The notes under the pieces: generated by a model
What the model saw: only the letters and a program-made list of their open reading frames with translations
Databases searched by the model: none
Told to the model about the DNA's origin: nothing
Source: Diaporthe sp. PMI_573
Lineage: Eukaryota > Ascomycota > Sordariomycetes > Diaporthales > Diaporthaceae
NCBI GenBank assembly: GCA_021399435.1
Contig: JAJTUP010000009.1
Span: forward strand, 1,550,001 to 1,614,000
Direction: 5' to 3'
DNA length: 64,000 nt
Shown: positions 11,701-23,595 of the stretch, one piece after another
How positions within the stretch are numbered: position 1 is the stretch's first letter
Layout: each line of letters begins with the position of its first letter
Program-made: the position numbers and the translations under genes

Positions 11701-14697
11701 CCAATACTATTTGAGAACAATCTCAAATGTCTTCCGCTGGGCGCCTGACGCGATTTGGAGTATCTTGGCCACCAAAATGGTCTCTCCTGATGATTTCCCT
11801 GGACTGGTAGAAATCAGTAAGAGTGACACTGGTCCGCATCATTTTGACGGATGCTAATTGTTTTAGCTGATACGCAGGAAGACATGCCTCTCCAATTTTT
11901 CCTCTTACAAGTTTGCCTGAGATGCATCTCACAGTACCAGATATCCAATGACAGCGAGATCAAAGTCCGAGTCACACAACTCATTCGGAGTGCGCTGGTA
12001 GTTCTCCATCAGATCCTCCTCAGTCCCTATGCTGCGCCTCTCGCAAGATTTCACCTTGAAGACATCTTGATCGAGAGGCTTTCTCAGTCTTTGGATTGCC
12101 CGGATCCCTATTCTCAGGTTCTTCTTCTAGACGTCGTCTTCGCTTCTCTGAAGCTTCGGGAGATGCTCTCTGCGGACCCCCCACCTTCACCTACCATGGA
12201 GAAAAGGAAGCAAGGTGGTGAACTTGGAAGCCACCGTGGGTCCGTGTCTGCGGACAAGACATCTCGGCTCCCTCCTCCACCACCAGCACTACTCAAGTGC
12301 CTGCAGGCCGGCCTTTCGTCTCCAAGTAGTCGACTAGTGTTGGATAGCTGGATCAGTTTCCTTACTGAATGCTTGCCATACTATGCCGACACCATATTTC
12401 AGGTGCTAATTCCTCTTGTGGGGACGCTGTGCGATCAGATCGGCACCACCTTTTCTAGCCTGCAGCAGATGTTCAAGGGACGTGAGTACAACTTGGAAGA
12501 CCACCCTGACGCGCCAGAAACGACCTTGATCTCTTTCTTGAATGGACTGGAACACGTGCTGGCCAGGAGCCATGATAGGTTACTGCTGGAGGAGGCACGC
12601 ACACAGGTTGTTAAGAGCCCTGATCAGCCCCAAGGCTTCTTTGGGAATATGGTGTCTGGCGTGTTTTCGAACGAAAATCTCCACTCTAGGAGTGCTACGG
12701 CGAACGACAGGTTGACCGTGTTGTTGGCTTTTCAGGACGCCGTGAGAATCTGCTTCAGGATCTGGTCCTGGGGCCAAGGCGGCGACGCGACTGCGCAGGC
12801 CACCAGCTCCATGGCTTCTTTCAAGTACACCTCTCTGCGTATGAGAAACCGCGCCCGCAGGCTTCTTGAGCATTTGTTTGCCGCGGAAACGCTGGAGTGC
12901 CTGGAGACAGTCATTGACATATGGCGCAAGTCATTAAACGATTCTACTTCGCAACCGCACGTCGAAGTCTTCAACCTCCTTCCTGCCCTTGACGGCTCGC
13001 GACCGAAGCACACTATACCGGCGATATTCAACTCTATATACAGCCGGACTAATCCGACAGCGCTCGACCCTGCACGCAAGTCTAATTTGACGCTGGACCT
13101 TCAGGACACTGATATTGTCATTTTCTTGGTGGACTACGCTAGATCGCTTGAGGACGACGCCATGGACGAGATTTGGCAGGACTGCATCACATTCCTGAAG
13201 GATCTGTTGACCAATCCATTCCCTCATCGCCAGACCCTTCCAAGTCTCCTCGAATTCGCTGCGATTTTGGGGGTCAAGGTCGACAATACGAACTTTGGAG
13301 AGCAGCGCAAGATGCGTCGGGAATTAGGGGTAAGGGTACTCATGCTCGAACTAATTGTACAAGGCTAACTTGCTATGCTGCAGGATCTCTTTTTAAGACT
13401 GCTGACCGCGCTGTTTACTACACGACCTGTAAACTTCTCAGATACCAACAACGGCACATCAGAGAAGCCGAAGCGCCTAGAGCCTTCCGGTCAAGCCACA
13501 CCAAGCAGGACCCCCCAGGAACGTGCGGACGACGTTGTCTCTATCCTGTCCTCGATCACCCCAGATCTCCCCAAGATACTGGTTGAGAATGACCGTGTCC
13601 TGTCGGCTGCGACATCCATCTCCACCAGCGTAATCGGACCAGCAGTACGCGCGAAGGCATTCCCGGACACATTCTCTAAGAGCACCCTGGTATTGTTGCA
13701 GGAGCTTACGCGACTGCCAAACAACCAGAAGACCTGGAAGAGAGACGTTACAGATGCATTCAATGACCCTCGCTTCTTCGGGTCGAATGTGGCACTGGTT
13801 CTAAATGACTGGTTGTCTCTGCTCAAGCAGTGGACAGTAACGGATAAAGATCGGTTGCCAGAATTACTTAGTCGGATTACTGCACCCACGACAGCAGGAA
13901 TAGTGTTCGGCGTAGGCGCCACCTCAGCAAGACTTGAGGCTGACCGAAAGACGCAACTAAATCTCCGCCGCATAGCCACACTAATTCTGGCGGCAGCGGA
14001 AGACACATTTGTCACAGAATTGCCAAACATCTTAGACAAGCTTGTCGAATTACTAGGAGCAACAGCTACCTCGTCCCCGTCTTCGACCACGCGGGCAGAG
14101 CTATTCATGGTCGTCCGCGCACTCGTCCTCAAAACGAGCGCCATCCACCTGGCTCCAATCTGGCCAGTAATCAATGCAGAGCTGCACGCGTCTGTGTCAT
14201 CCGTGGCAGCCCCTGACCACAGCGCTGCCTCGGAGATGTACAACAACGGTTCGGTGCTGCAGGCATGCAAACTATTGGACCTGCTCATCTGCGTTGCACC
14301 CGATGACTTCCAACTGCATGAATGGCTTTTCGTGACAGATACGATCGATGCAGTGTACCGACCAGTCAACTATCAAGCAATCGCGCTGGTGGATGAGCTC
14401 TCCGAAGAGTTGGGGTCCGCAATTGTGACACCGCATCCGCAATCGGAAGACACAGCGTTTCTGACTGCACAAGGCCCTCGCAAGCGGCCTTTACTTGGAG
14501 TTGGTGGCATCAGGGATGATATAAACCTGGAGAGGAGGGAAGAGCTTGTTGCAAAGATATTGAGGCCGTTCTTCGGCCAACTCAGTATCTTTGCGTTTGA
14601 GTCAACGTATGCGATGAGTCCTGTGGACTGGGAGGGCTGCGTCCAAGGACTGCTGAAGGATTTGTTTGATGAGTCCACCATTGTAAAGGCGCTCTGA
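8754..14697 (+). CDS. dopA: DOP1 (Dopey) family protein
   Basis: Large conserved peripheral-membrane protein of endosome-Golgi trafficking. In yeast Dop1 works with Mon2 and the flippase Neo1, and in Aspergillus DopA affects morphogenesis. Six exons: 8754-8853, 8938-9068, 9128-11526, 11581-11816, 11867-13329 and 13384-14697, giving 1880 residues. The ATG at 8754 is chosen over the nearer ATG at 8831 because only the former is in phase with exon 2 across the intron at 8854. The N-terminal Dopey domain is clear (DKAYRKYAAGVDRAL, EWADYISFLNRLLK, then KRLSQCLNPSLPSGVHQKAL). Exon 4 carries DDLDLCQYYLRT, a block typical of the family. The donor at 9069 (GTCCGG) is off-consensus, but the acceptor and branch site are good and the frame fits. 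It converges on TGS1 with 111 bp between stops. Confidence 0.94.
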
Positions 14698-14808
14698 TGG
14701 TCTCAACCTTAGGCTCTTGTGGCCTGACCTAGACAGTTGCTCAAGAAATGCTAGATACCAATGGCCCTGAGAAAACCATGGCGCCGCTGAAGTGATTTGC
14801 GATGCCGC

Positions 14809-15868
14809 TCAACCCGCCACATCGTGGGCCTGGTCCTCGTCCCCGGGCGGATAGTAAGCGACAAGGCCCTTGGCCGCGCCCTTGACACAATACTGGACCA
14901 CGTCCAGCCTGCCCGCCGCCCCGTCGGGGACCAAGCCCGCAAGCTGCCGCAGGTCCCCGTTCCGGGGCAGGAACAGCGCGTGTGCCATCGGGCGGCACGC
15001 GGCGCTTATGTGCGTCAGCGAGTAGGGTTCCATCGCCTCCAGGTCAAAGACGTCGGCCTGCTGGTAGCCGACGCCGCCCCACGGCGGGCTCGCGAAGACC
15101 TCGACCCCGCGCGCGAGGTCCATGCCCAGGCGCACGCTCAGCGCGTCGTCCAGGGTGTCGGGCCGGTTGGCCAGGCGGTTGAGGAAGTCGAAGCAGTCGG
15201 CGTGCACAAAGGTGACGTACTCGGCGACCTCGTACACCTCGGCGTTGTGCTGCGCGCAGGCGAGGGTGGCGGCGTCGCGCTCGACGGCGATGACGCGGTC
15301 CCAGGTGCCCGACAGCGCGAACTGGATCGTGTTGCCGCCGGCGCCGGCGAAGAGGTCGATGAGCACGCTGGGCTTGTACTCGCGCTGGGCGTGCTTGCTT
15401 GCCATCTCAGTGGCGATCTCCCTGGTTCATGTAGATTCAGCGGGGGTGCCTGATGTTGGAGGGGGATCGGGAATAGGTGTGGTCGGGCTTACACTGCTAT
15501 TGGCTCTGGGGTGACGCCGAACCAGGCGGCGTCTGTCATCCGTATGTCGTAGTTGTCGTACTGCCATAGAGTATTGCGTTGATACCAGTATCTGTTTCGC
15601 CCGTCAGATTGAGTCAAATGTGAAGTTATGCAGTGATGCGTCGGGTCACGCAAGAAACCTACTTCTGTAGACTCTCTGGCATCTCATCATATGAGGAGTA
15701 GTGCTGGCACTCTTCGGTGAGAGGTAGCCTGTCCGCTGGCTTCATGACACCAGCTGGCGCTCCATATACGCTATGGAGATATTTGTTGTTGATGAGACTC
15801 TCATTTTGCTTGGGTTGTCTGCCAGATGACCTTGCTGAGGGGCCTGGAATTGCCACTGGCTTCTTCAT
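14809..15868 (-). CDS. TGS1: Trimethylguanosine synthase (snRNA/snoRNA cap hypermethylase)
   Basis: Nuclear SAM-dependent enzyme that adds two methyl groups to the m7G cap of snRNAs and snoRNAs. Three exons on the minus strand: 15663-15868, 15493-15591 and 14809-15421, giving 305 residues. The first two exons are short and easily missed. The joins yield the family signatures LQKYWYQR, then MTDAAWFGVTPEPIA, then the methyltransferase core. Motif I is DLFAGAGGNTIQFAL (from about residue 124) and the catalytic motif is SPPWGG (about 213-218), whose tryptophan stacks on the cap guanine. The enzyme appears intact. It shares a 411-bp divergent promoter region with GRH1 and its stop lies 111 bp from the DOP1 stop. 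Confidence 0.92.
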
Positions 15869-16279
15869 CTTGTGGTGCTTGCTTGTACTGGATAAGAAGT
15901 AATCTGTTGAGATTGCAAAGATTCCATAGTGCCCTATAGTCTACTTGCCATCTTGGAATATGGCTGCTGCTTTAAACTCAGATGAGATGCATAAAATTCG
16001 CCAGCAACAAGCACGAGGTAGGTACCTAGGTAGCTGCTAGAGCCCTGGCGCTAGGAACCACGGGAGCTCCCTCAGTTAGGGGAGCTTTGGCCCAGGGGCC
16101 AGCGGGCAAGGCTGAGAGAGAGACAGATAGAGCGGCAACGTGGTCGCATGTCATTCACTGTCCGCACATGTGAGCTTCAACAAACGTTGTTGCATCATCA
16201 ATTGCCCGAGTCCGAGATCCATTAGACCGAGAAAGGCACGCATTACCATTCTTGAACCCTCTCATGGTCGACAGCCACC
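15869..16279. promoter_or_regulatory. Divergent promoter region TGS1 / GRH1
   Basis: 411 bp separate the start codons of TGS1 (leftward) and GRH1 (rightward), so it must contain both promoters and 5' UTRs. It includes one copy of the palindrome TACCTAGGTA at 16023-16032 within a longer run of GGTA/TACC words. No obvious TATA box. Confidence 0.6.
16023..16032. repeat. Palindrome TACCTAGGTA, copy 2
   Basis: Second copy of the 10-bp palindrome, here inside the bidirectional TGS1/GRH1 promoter region and preceded by GAGGTAGG. Confidence 0.85.
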
Positions 16280-17492
16280 ATGTTTAACGCGCTTAACCGT
16301 TTCATGTCCCGCCTCGACGGCGAGGACCCGCGACAGAAGCAGCATCAACAAGGGCTATTTGGGTTCCAAGTCCTACGCAACGCAAACCTGCAGCTCGCGA
16401 TCGAGCCATGGTTCGACTTTGTCGTGGGAATCAATGGGCGCATGATCGTACGGCCTCCCTTTTGCGATCGAGAGACCAAGAAGAGCGCCTATGCTGAACG
16501 ATTCTCTTAGGACGACCCGAGCCCAGGCCTCTTTGCGCAGGAAGTCCGCAACTGTGCTGGAGGATCAGTGTCACTAGGTCTGTGGAGCGCAAAAGTATGA
16601 CACCACGAGAGGCCCACGGGCCAGTGTTTCTCTGTACGAGGCTGACATCCACCGCCAGGGCCAACGGACACGCACGATGCACGTTCCAGTCCCGGTCGAC
16701 GGCTCCTCGCTCGGCCTGTCCCTCCAATGGACGTCGCTGAACGCCGTCGTGAACATATGGCACGTCCTCGACGTCCCCGCCAACTCCCCGGCCGACCTCG
16801 CCGGCCTCCTTCCCTACAGCGACTACATCCTTGGCTCGCCAGAGGGCACCCTGCACGGCGAGAGCGGGCTGGGCGAGATCGTCGAGGACCACATCGGCAG
16901 GCCCCTGAGGCTCTACGTCTACAACAACGAGTACGACGTCACCAGGGAGGTCACCCTGCAGCCGAGTCGGGAATGGGGCGGCGAGGGCGCCATGGGCTGT
17001 GTCTTGGGGTACGGGGCGCTGCATCGGCTGCCTGCGCCGCTCAGCGAGCCAGTGGACGCGCCGGGCGACACGATCTTCGATGGGTCATTCTCAGAAAAGA
17101 CGCCTCTTTACGGCCAGGGGGCTGCACCGGGGGTTGACACGGCCAGCTTCTTCACGCCCGCCGAGGCTGGGCAACCTTTGGATGCTGGTGCTCCCCCGGC
17201 TGAAGGCGGTGACTTCCTCGTCCCGGCACAGATGGCAAGTGCGCCGCCGCCAGCAGGGAGCGCGCCGCCGCGGAGTCAGAAGAAGAAGGCGCACCGTGCG
17301 CCGGTTGGTGGGATGGACGACTACTTCAACGAGCAGGAGGAGAAGAGCAGGGCGCTGGACCGGCCGGACTCGACTCGGAGCAAGAGTCCACTGGCGCCCC
17401 CGCCCAAGGCGGGTGGTGGGCCGCCGAAAGGAGGCCCGCCGCGGGCAGAAACACCACAAGCGGAGGCGGAGGAAAGTGTGACGGGTGCATAG
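16280..17492 (+). CDS. GRH1: GRASP-type Golgi reassembly stacking protein
   Basis: Fungal homologue of GRASP65/55. Yeast Grh1 acts at ER exit sites and early Golgi with Bug1 and in unconventional secretion. Exons 16280-16447, 16511-16594 and 16659-17492 give 361 residues. The N-terminus MFNALNRF is the amphipathic start typical of fungal GRASPs, which lack the myristoylated glycine. PDZ1 begins at GLFGFQVLRN and EPWFDFVVGINGRMI, and continues through the second exon (FAQEVRNC, LGLWSAK). PDZ2 has NIWHVLDVPANSPADLAGL, GSPEGTLHGESGLGE and the conserved VYNNEYDVTREV. The last 150 residues are Pro/Ala-rich and lysine-rich, which is usual for the family. It converges with OST2, with 249 bp between stops. 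Confidence 0.95.
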
Positions 17493-17741
17493 ATGTAAGG
17501 AGCGCGTCATGGAAGAAGCCCTCGTCATCGTCAATTGATTTTACGGCTGCAGTAGAGATATACCCTGGCCTTTGCTTTGCAATACTGGTTTTCATGCTGC
17601 TCTCCCATTGACCGCGTGCCATAAGGTACAGATAAATGCCGCCTACAAGATGCCTCGAACGAGTTTGGGGGCCTGAGATAATCAGAAGCGTTTGCCCTGC
17701 CTGTCTTTTTTTCCTTGCCCGCGTTGTCCCCACGTCCCCCC

Positions 17742-18304
17742 TCAGTTGATGTAGTTGACGCAGAAGAAGTGCAAGATGAGGCTGCCCAAGATGTAGTCTG
17801 CGAAAGAGCGCTCCGGGGTGACTTTGGGGAAATCGGACTTGTTCTGCTCGTCGGTTTGCATGCGCAGGGAAACTGCCACAACTTGGTCAGCCAAGGGGGG
17901 CAAATAGATGGGCCGAGATCGATAACGTGAATACGTACCAGTCAGGACGAATTGGCCGACGGTGGCTGCGAAACCTGCCAGAAAGGCGTTGAAGGGCTGC
18001 ACACAAGCCGCATGTTAGCCCTGAGTCCGTCAAACGTAGGCGCAGGGTGGAGGAGGATCATCGCCCTTACGTCTTTCGCAATCAAGAAGTAGTAGACAAA
18101 CTGGATGGCTCCGACGGCCATGAGGAAGGCCAGGAACGCATCGATAAGGCGCGTCTGGTAGCCGGTGGTCTTCCAGTAGTGGGACCAGATCTGCTCCGGG
18201 AGCAGCGACGATTTAGAGGCTTGGGCCTTCGCGGCCTTGGTGGTCTTTGCAGGTGTCGAGACGGGCGTGTCTGCTGCGGCGGTGGCGTTCTTCTTGGGTG
18301 CCAT
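17742..18304 (-). CDS. OST2: Oligosaccharyltransferase subunit OST2/DAD1
   Basis: Small membrane subunit of the ER oligosaccharyltransferase that transfers the lipid-linked glycan to asparagine. Exons on the minus strand are 18071-18304, 17939-17996 and 17742-17872, giving 140 residues. The N-terminus is a Lys/Ala-rich cytosolic tail. Then come the DAD family blocks: YWKTTGYQTRLIDAFLAFL with a first membrane segment, PFNAFLAGFAATVGQFVLT with a second, SLRMQTDEQNK, and the C-terminal PERSFADYILGSLILHFFCVNYIN with a third. Length and ending match the family exactly. The middle exon is only 58 bp. Its promoter faces the long spacer at 18305. Confidence 0.96.
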
Positions 18305-21300
18305 GATGGATTGCTCAAGATGGCTGGTTCGGCAATTGGTGTCGTTGCTCCTGGCGGATGTGGTGGGTGCTTGTGTGATCCGTGGTTGAGCTGAACTGGC
18401 TTATGAGACGGCTGCCATGTCGACTCGAAGCTATTGCTTCCAAAAACGACACGCAGCTCCAACTGACACGCCTGCCGTCGACGAGTGGGTCCGGGAGGAT
18501 GGCAAGCTTGTTTGATTGGTCGTGGTGACAGGGAGTTAAAGCTACTGGCAGACCAGGGGTCAGGGTTCCTGTTGGGCTACTGTGGACTTGACGATTGCAG
18601 CTTCCACCTCAACTTCAGCTTCGCATCTATTAATCATGGGGTTCCAGCCATTTTGGCTGGCTGTCTGCGAAAACACTTGGCAAAAATGTCTGTTTTGCGC
18701 CCATTCGACATCCACCGCAAGGAGGAAGGCAGTACGAATTTAACAGGTGCTTGGCCTTGTAGCTTGCCACTCCAGGATGCCACTTTATGTGTCTCTTACC
18801 CGAGTTAAATTTATTATTCAACGGTGGAAATGCAGAATGGTCGAAGAACTTATCTATGACAGCCAGTGAGGAAATTCTCAAGGCATTCTGATTTTAAGCC
18901 GCCGTCCGTTTTAGTTGCCCATAGTCCCCATATTAGAATGTGTGTCGCGGCGGCGCATGCTATGGTATATAGGCTTTATAGTAATTGGCCGTTGTCTTAG
19001 ACTTCATCACTGCAAATCTTCAGTACCGGCACATGTCGGTTCCCCTTGCTACGAATCATGTTTTTCACGATTCTCGACCGAACCTTTGACGAGAACTCGT
19101 CAATACTGGGGCTATAGCCGTCCTGCCAACAAGGCTCGCCGAGTGTGGACATGACTCCAGCCGCACAGAATACATCACGCAGGCAAGCTTTAAAGCGTTG
19201 AGAACCTGGATGCAGTGACGGCAAGCGGACCAATGGGACACACATTGGAGACCCAAGCTATCACGCGCCGGGAGTACATTTCGTCAACGCCTTGAGCTCT
19301 CGCAGTGTTTGAGCACATGGAATTAAGCTTGCAAAAACGTGCTAAGTCCGCAGAGGGAATGGGGCCAATTTAAACCACACTGGGAGAAAAGTGTTATCTA
19401 AAAGGTTTGCGGGCCTGTTTCCGGTCTTAATCAACTGGAGATGTCTCAACCAAGCTTAGACAATGGAAAGGAGCGTGTCCAGGGACGGGTGTCATTATCG
19501 GCAGGTAGCCGCATCTGGCATCGATCACATAGCGTGATACCAATGACCGAGCTCTGAGGCGACGACATGAGATCAAAGCTGCACTTGCCCTCTTTTGAAA
19601 CACCACAAGAAGCTCGTCCCATAATCGTGGTCACGCTCCCAGCTTCTTCCAAACCCGCCAGTCTGTGTGACACAGGTGAGTGCTCTCCTAGTCGAGTTGA
19701 AGAGAATACAAGACGGCATGTGACGGCCGACCTTCGGCGGATGACTCTCAAACAGCTCTACAGGCTATCATTCACCTCATGTGAGCGGCGAACTTTTGAT
19801 GGGGCGAAGTCAAAAGCTCAAAGACACATAATTCTGTGACTGCTGGCAGAGTGAGGATCTGATACTGCAACGTAGAACGAGAATGCGTGGCAAACTGCGC
19901 AACCAGATGCTTCAACGTCTGAACTGGTCAGCGGACCTGTATTTCACAACAGCCCACATGTATCCTTTTCCTGCACAAGGAACAGAGGATATTGGCATGC
20001 GTTGTCATCCCACTGGCCCTGCCTCGCCCGGCGTGGCAGCCAAGAGCTGTCAGAAGTCTTGGCAACTGCCACTTAGACGATCCTAGGGGTTCCGTTTCGG
20101 GCCCAAGAAAGTGCTGTTGGAGGGTCCTGATTTGCTCCCGATGGTCAAACGTGTCGAAACACCACGGGGTGAGGACGAACAGCCAGTCTTGGCAATACGA
20201 GGCTTTGCACAGACATGCTGAAACCGGCGCCACTAGTGCGAGTGGAAGGCTGCTAGCTCGTCAGACAAAAATCCAAAAAATCCCCAAATTCCATCGAGCT
20301 CAGGGATCACGGGGCGGTCTCAGCCGAGGCCGCAAGTTGGTTCATCCGTGGGCCGTGGGCCGTAGAGCCGGACAAAGAGATGGGGCTGTTCAGGCGCTGA
20401 GGCTGAGGTGTGGTCGTTGTTGTGGCTAGCGCGTTGGCTGGCAGGTTGGATGGTGAGATCTTAAATAGAAAGTTTTCAGATCATAGGTCACAATCCTTCG
20501 GCCGTTGAGGGCCGGAGGTGGCCCTTTTCGCAGCCAGACCTACTCACGACCTCGCGGCGCAGCACCCGTTTTTGGTCGAGGATGGAGAGCATTGCCTCTG
20601 AAGGCGGATTCAGCTTTCCGAAAGCAGAAAGACGGCGGCGGGATGGATGGTGAGAAGAGCTCCCTTGACTGGAACGGTAGCATCCCGGGCTCGTGGGTAC
20701 CAAGCTTTTGGGCTGGGAGTGCTAGCTTGAAACGGGCCCACAATCACCCAGTCTGCCAGTCTGCTGGCGGGCGATAGGGCCAGTGAGATGGCAAGCGCCT
20801 GAGATCATTGCCAGGGGTCATTATGTGGAGGTGGAGCCTCGGGCATGTCAAGGTTGTCTCCGCCGAGCTTCTTGGGGCCATGTGACGGGTGGAGGAGGTC
20901 CAATTGTCGTGGTGATCGCTGGGCCCACCGCATACTACCAGCCTCACGGCAAGAAAAATGCCGCTCCCAAGCCTGCGGGGCTCTGCGGAGAGCTGAAGGT
21001 GGGTAGCAACATCGTGGATATTAGCGACTGGACAACGAGCTGTGGCCCCTTGCCAACGATCGCGATGGATGTTCTGGTGGACGGTTGCGCTGCGAGCTAA
21101 TGCAGTGAACAAAGACGGCACCAACGGCCACGCCCTCAATTCTCCGGCAGACCGAGTTCCCATGTGTGTTCCGCGGTTCCATGTGCCTCTTTCCCACCGC
21201 CCGGATAAAACGGGCAGGCCAAGCTCGGCGGTGTGGTGTGGGACAGGATCGACCGGGTTGCAATGGGGGCTGGCAAGCCCACGTCATGGAAACGCAATGG

Positions 21301-22676
21301 ATCCCGACGCTGCTGTGCACAGGAGATGTTCGTTTAAGTTTCTTTTCTTGCCTGCCGTACACTTGCCGCAACACAAAGCACGAAGCGTCCGAAGGGCAAC
21401 TGAATGTGCGTGGGGAAACACGTACTCCGGAGCTCTGCTGGGTAACAATCAAAACTTGGTAGTTGGATCCAACGGACCTTTGGCAGGCTGTGTTTGATTA
21501 CGGTCAGTTGGCCACAAATAGATTTGAAGGAGGCTGGGCAGTTGGGCGGGTGCGATGGTCAGCAACAAGAGCACGGCAGGACGGGATTCACACAAAAACC
21601 CAAAAGGTAGCTTCTCTCCAATGACAGCCCCTGTCCGTTGGCCCCGACAGGCGCTAGGATTCCACTCCCCAGCGTTTGTTCCCTCCCCCAAGAAAACAGA
21701 TCTGCAGCTGATCTGTCATGGGCCACGGTAGGGTTGGGAACACAGCGACCAGGCAGGTTGTTGGTTCTATGTTTGGCTGGTTTTTGACATTTGATTTGAT
21801 GTCGGAGTCCGTTGCATTATGTGCATGCACGCGCGGCACATGTCTCTGCCCCCCCAAGCCAATATGTATCACAGCTTCATTTCCAAGCCCTGGCCGAGAG
21901 TGACTGTTGCACCAGCCTTGTGTGCCTTCTGCGCTCAAGACTGCCTCAGATGTGTGGTGAGGCACGCCGCACCGTTGTGAGGAAGCTCTCATCTCGGATG
22001 AATAGGCGCCAGGTGCTAGCGATGAGCGATCTGAGAGGACCTGACGTGATCAATCGAAGCTAACAGTAGGAATGGGCACTACTGTAGGAAGAAGCGGCCA
22101 GGCTCACGTCCTGCCCTCCTGTCCCTCCTCCTCCTCCTTCTCCTCCCCCAGTGGACTGCCGGGTGGCTTGGTACCTGCAGCATCCATGTCTCCTCCGAGC
22201 AGGGGCCCCTGCCTGTGGCTAACTCTCGACTACGGCACAGCACAGCACAGTACTTGCGTACCAACGCAATAGCCTCCTGCTGCTCATCAATTTTGATTGA
22301 CTTTCATATAATACTCCGGCGTCTGCTCGTCCCTCATCTCCTTCACTCTCCCTCCAGTCATCCCTCCTCGTGGCTTGTGTGCTTCCAATTTCCCATTTCA
22401 ACCACCTGTTTGGTCTTCCCTGAGCTGTGACTGACCCAACGCAAACACACCTCCGAGTCACCTAGCATCGCGGACCGCTTGTTCGACAGTCACAAGCTTC
22501 ACCTCGCCTGCCTAGTGCCTCCTCTGTCACACCCCTTGTGCCGTCTGCGCTTACTTGTACGACTCGCGTAACTCCGGACGCCAACTCGTCGACCAGACAG
22601 CCTCAAAATCCTCTGGCTCTTCCTCGTAGTAGTACCACCTTACACACCAACTATCAACACCCCCAAGGTCGACATC
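18305..22676. other. 4.4-kb spacer between OST2 and the SOD gene
   Basis: Contains the OST2 promoter at the left end and the SOD promoter at the right. Near 22110-22160 there is a long C/T-rich run (repeated CTCCTC), and near 22307 a TATA-like CATATAATA, both plausible core elements for the SOD gene with a long 5' UTR. Between them I see scattered short ORFs with no domain, signal peptide or consistent splice structure. No RNA gene recognised. Confidence 0.55.
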
Positions 22677-23595
22677 ATGCGCATGTCAATTGCCACCGCC
22701 GTTCTGGCTGCTGCCAGCGCCTCCGCCCAAGACACTGGCGTCAGTCAAATCTTATCTTTGATTCTGAATGAATTACCCTGCTAACTTCTCCCTAGAAGCT
22801 CGGAGATGCCGCAGTCGTCAGCGACAACCCTGTCGGAGCTGTGTACAAGGCGACTCTGCCTGAGACTGCTTTTACCAAGAGCGCCTATCCTAATGGAGGC
22901 AACATCAAGGGTGATGTGTACGCCCTGTCCAGCCCAGATGGTACCGGTGTGATCTTCAAGGTCAAGTTGTCCGGCCTCCCCAGCGAGGGCGGTCCTTTCA
23001 GTAAGTCTGACACGCTGTCCAGGTCCTCGAACTCTGCTGACAAGTGACAGTCTACCACCTTCACGACCAGCCCGTTCCGGAGGGTGGAAACTGTACTTCG
23101 ACACTGGCTCACCTTGACCCTTACGAGCGTGGAGAGGCGACCCCATGCGACCCCAATGCTCCTCAGACCTGCCAGGTTGGTGATCTGTCTGGAAAGCACG
23201 GAAACATCACCGGCGACATCGACGCTACCTACACCGACAACTTCGCTTCCCTCAAGGAGGGCATCGGCGCCTTCTTCGGGAACCGGAGTATCGTGGTTCA
23301 CTTCGGGAACAAGACCCGTATCACTTGCGCCAACTTCGAGCGTGTCGAGGCCGGAACCACATGCAGCGGAAGCGGCACCCCGTCATCGACCGCGTCCAGC
23401 ACCGGCACATCTGCCCCAACCAGCCAGTCCACGGGTGGCGCCACTCCCACCACTGGCTCGCCGATCGGCAGCAACGCGACTGCGACGGGATCAAGCCCGT
23501 CGGCGACCACGTCCTTCGTGCAGGCTGCCGGAAACGCCAACGCCCCGACGGTGATGCTCGCCGCCGGAGCTGCAGCACTCGCATTCTTCCTTTAA
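22677..23595 (+). CDS. GPI-anchored Cu-only superoxide dismutase
   Basis: Cell-surface superoxide dismutase of the fungal Cu-only type (Candida Sod4/Sod5-like), turning extracellular superoxide into peroxide. Exons 22677-22739, 22796-23000 and 23051-23595 give 270 residues. A signal peptide (MRMSIATAVLAAASASA) is followed by a mature SOD fold. Expected copper ligands are H92 and H94 (YHLHDQ), H110 (LAHLDP) and H173 (VVHFGN), with R179 as the active-site arginine (NKTRITC). Their spacing matches Sod5, and the paired zinc ligands of Cu/Zn SODs are not evident, although H139 in GKHG sits near that region. Cysteines in GNCT, TPCD, TCQV and ITCAN suit disulfides. From about residue 195 there is a Ser/Thr-rich stalk, then a hydrophobic tail ending in LAFFL, as for GPI attachment. 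Confidence 0.9.

Noticed and set aside
13491..14369. 292-codon frame antisense to the last DOP1 exon
   Set aside because: Shadow of a GC-rich coding exon. The sense strand has clear family similarity.
14797..15453. 218-codon frame antisense to TGS1
   Set aside because: Arg/Val/Gly-rich shadow of the methyltransferase exon, which contains intact SAM and PPW motifs.
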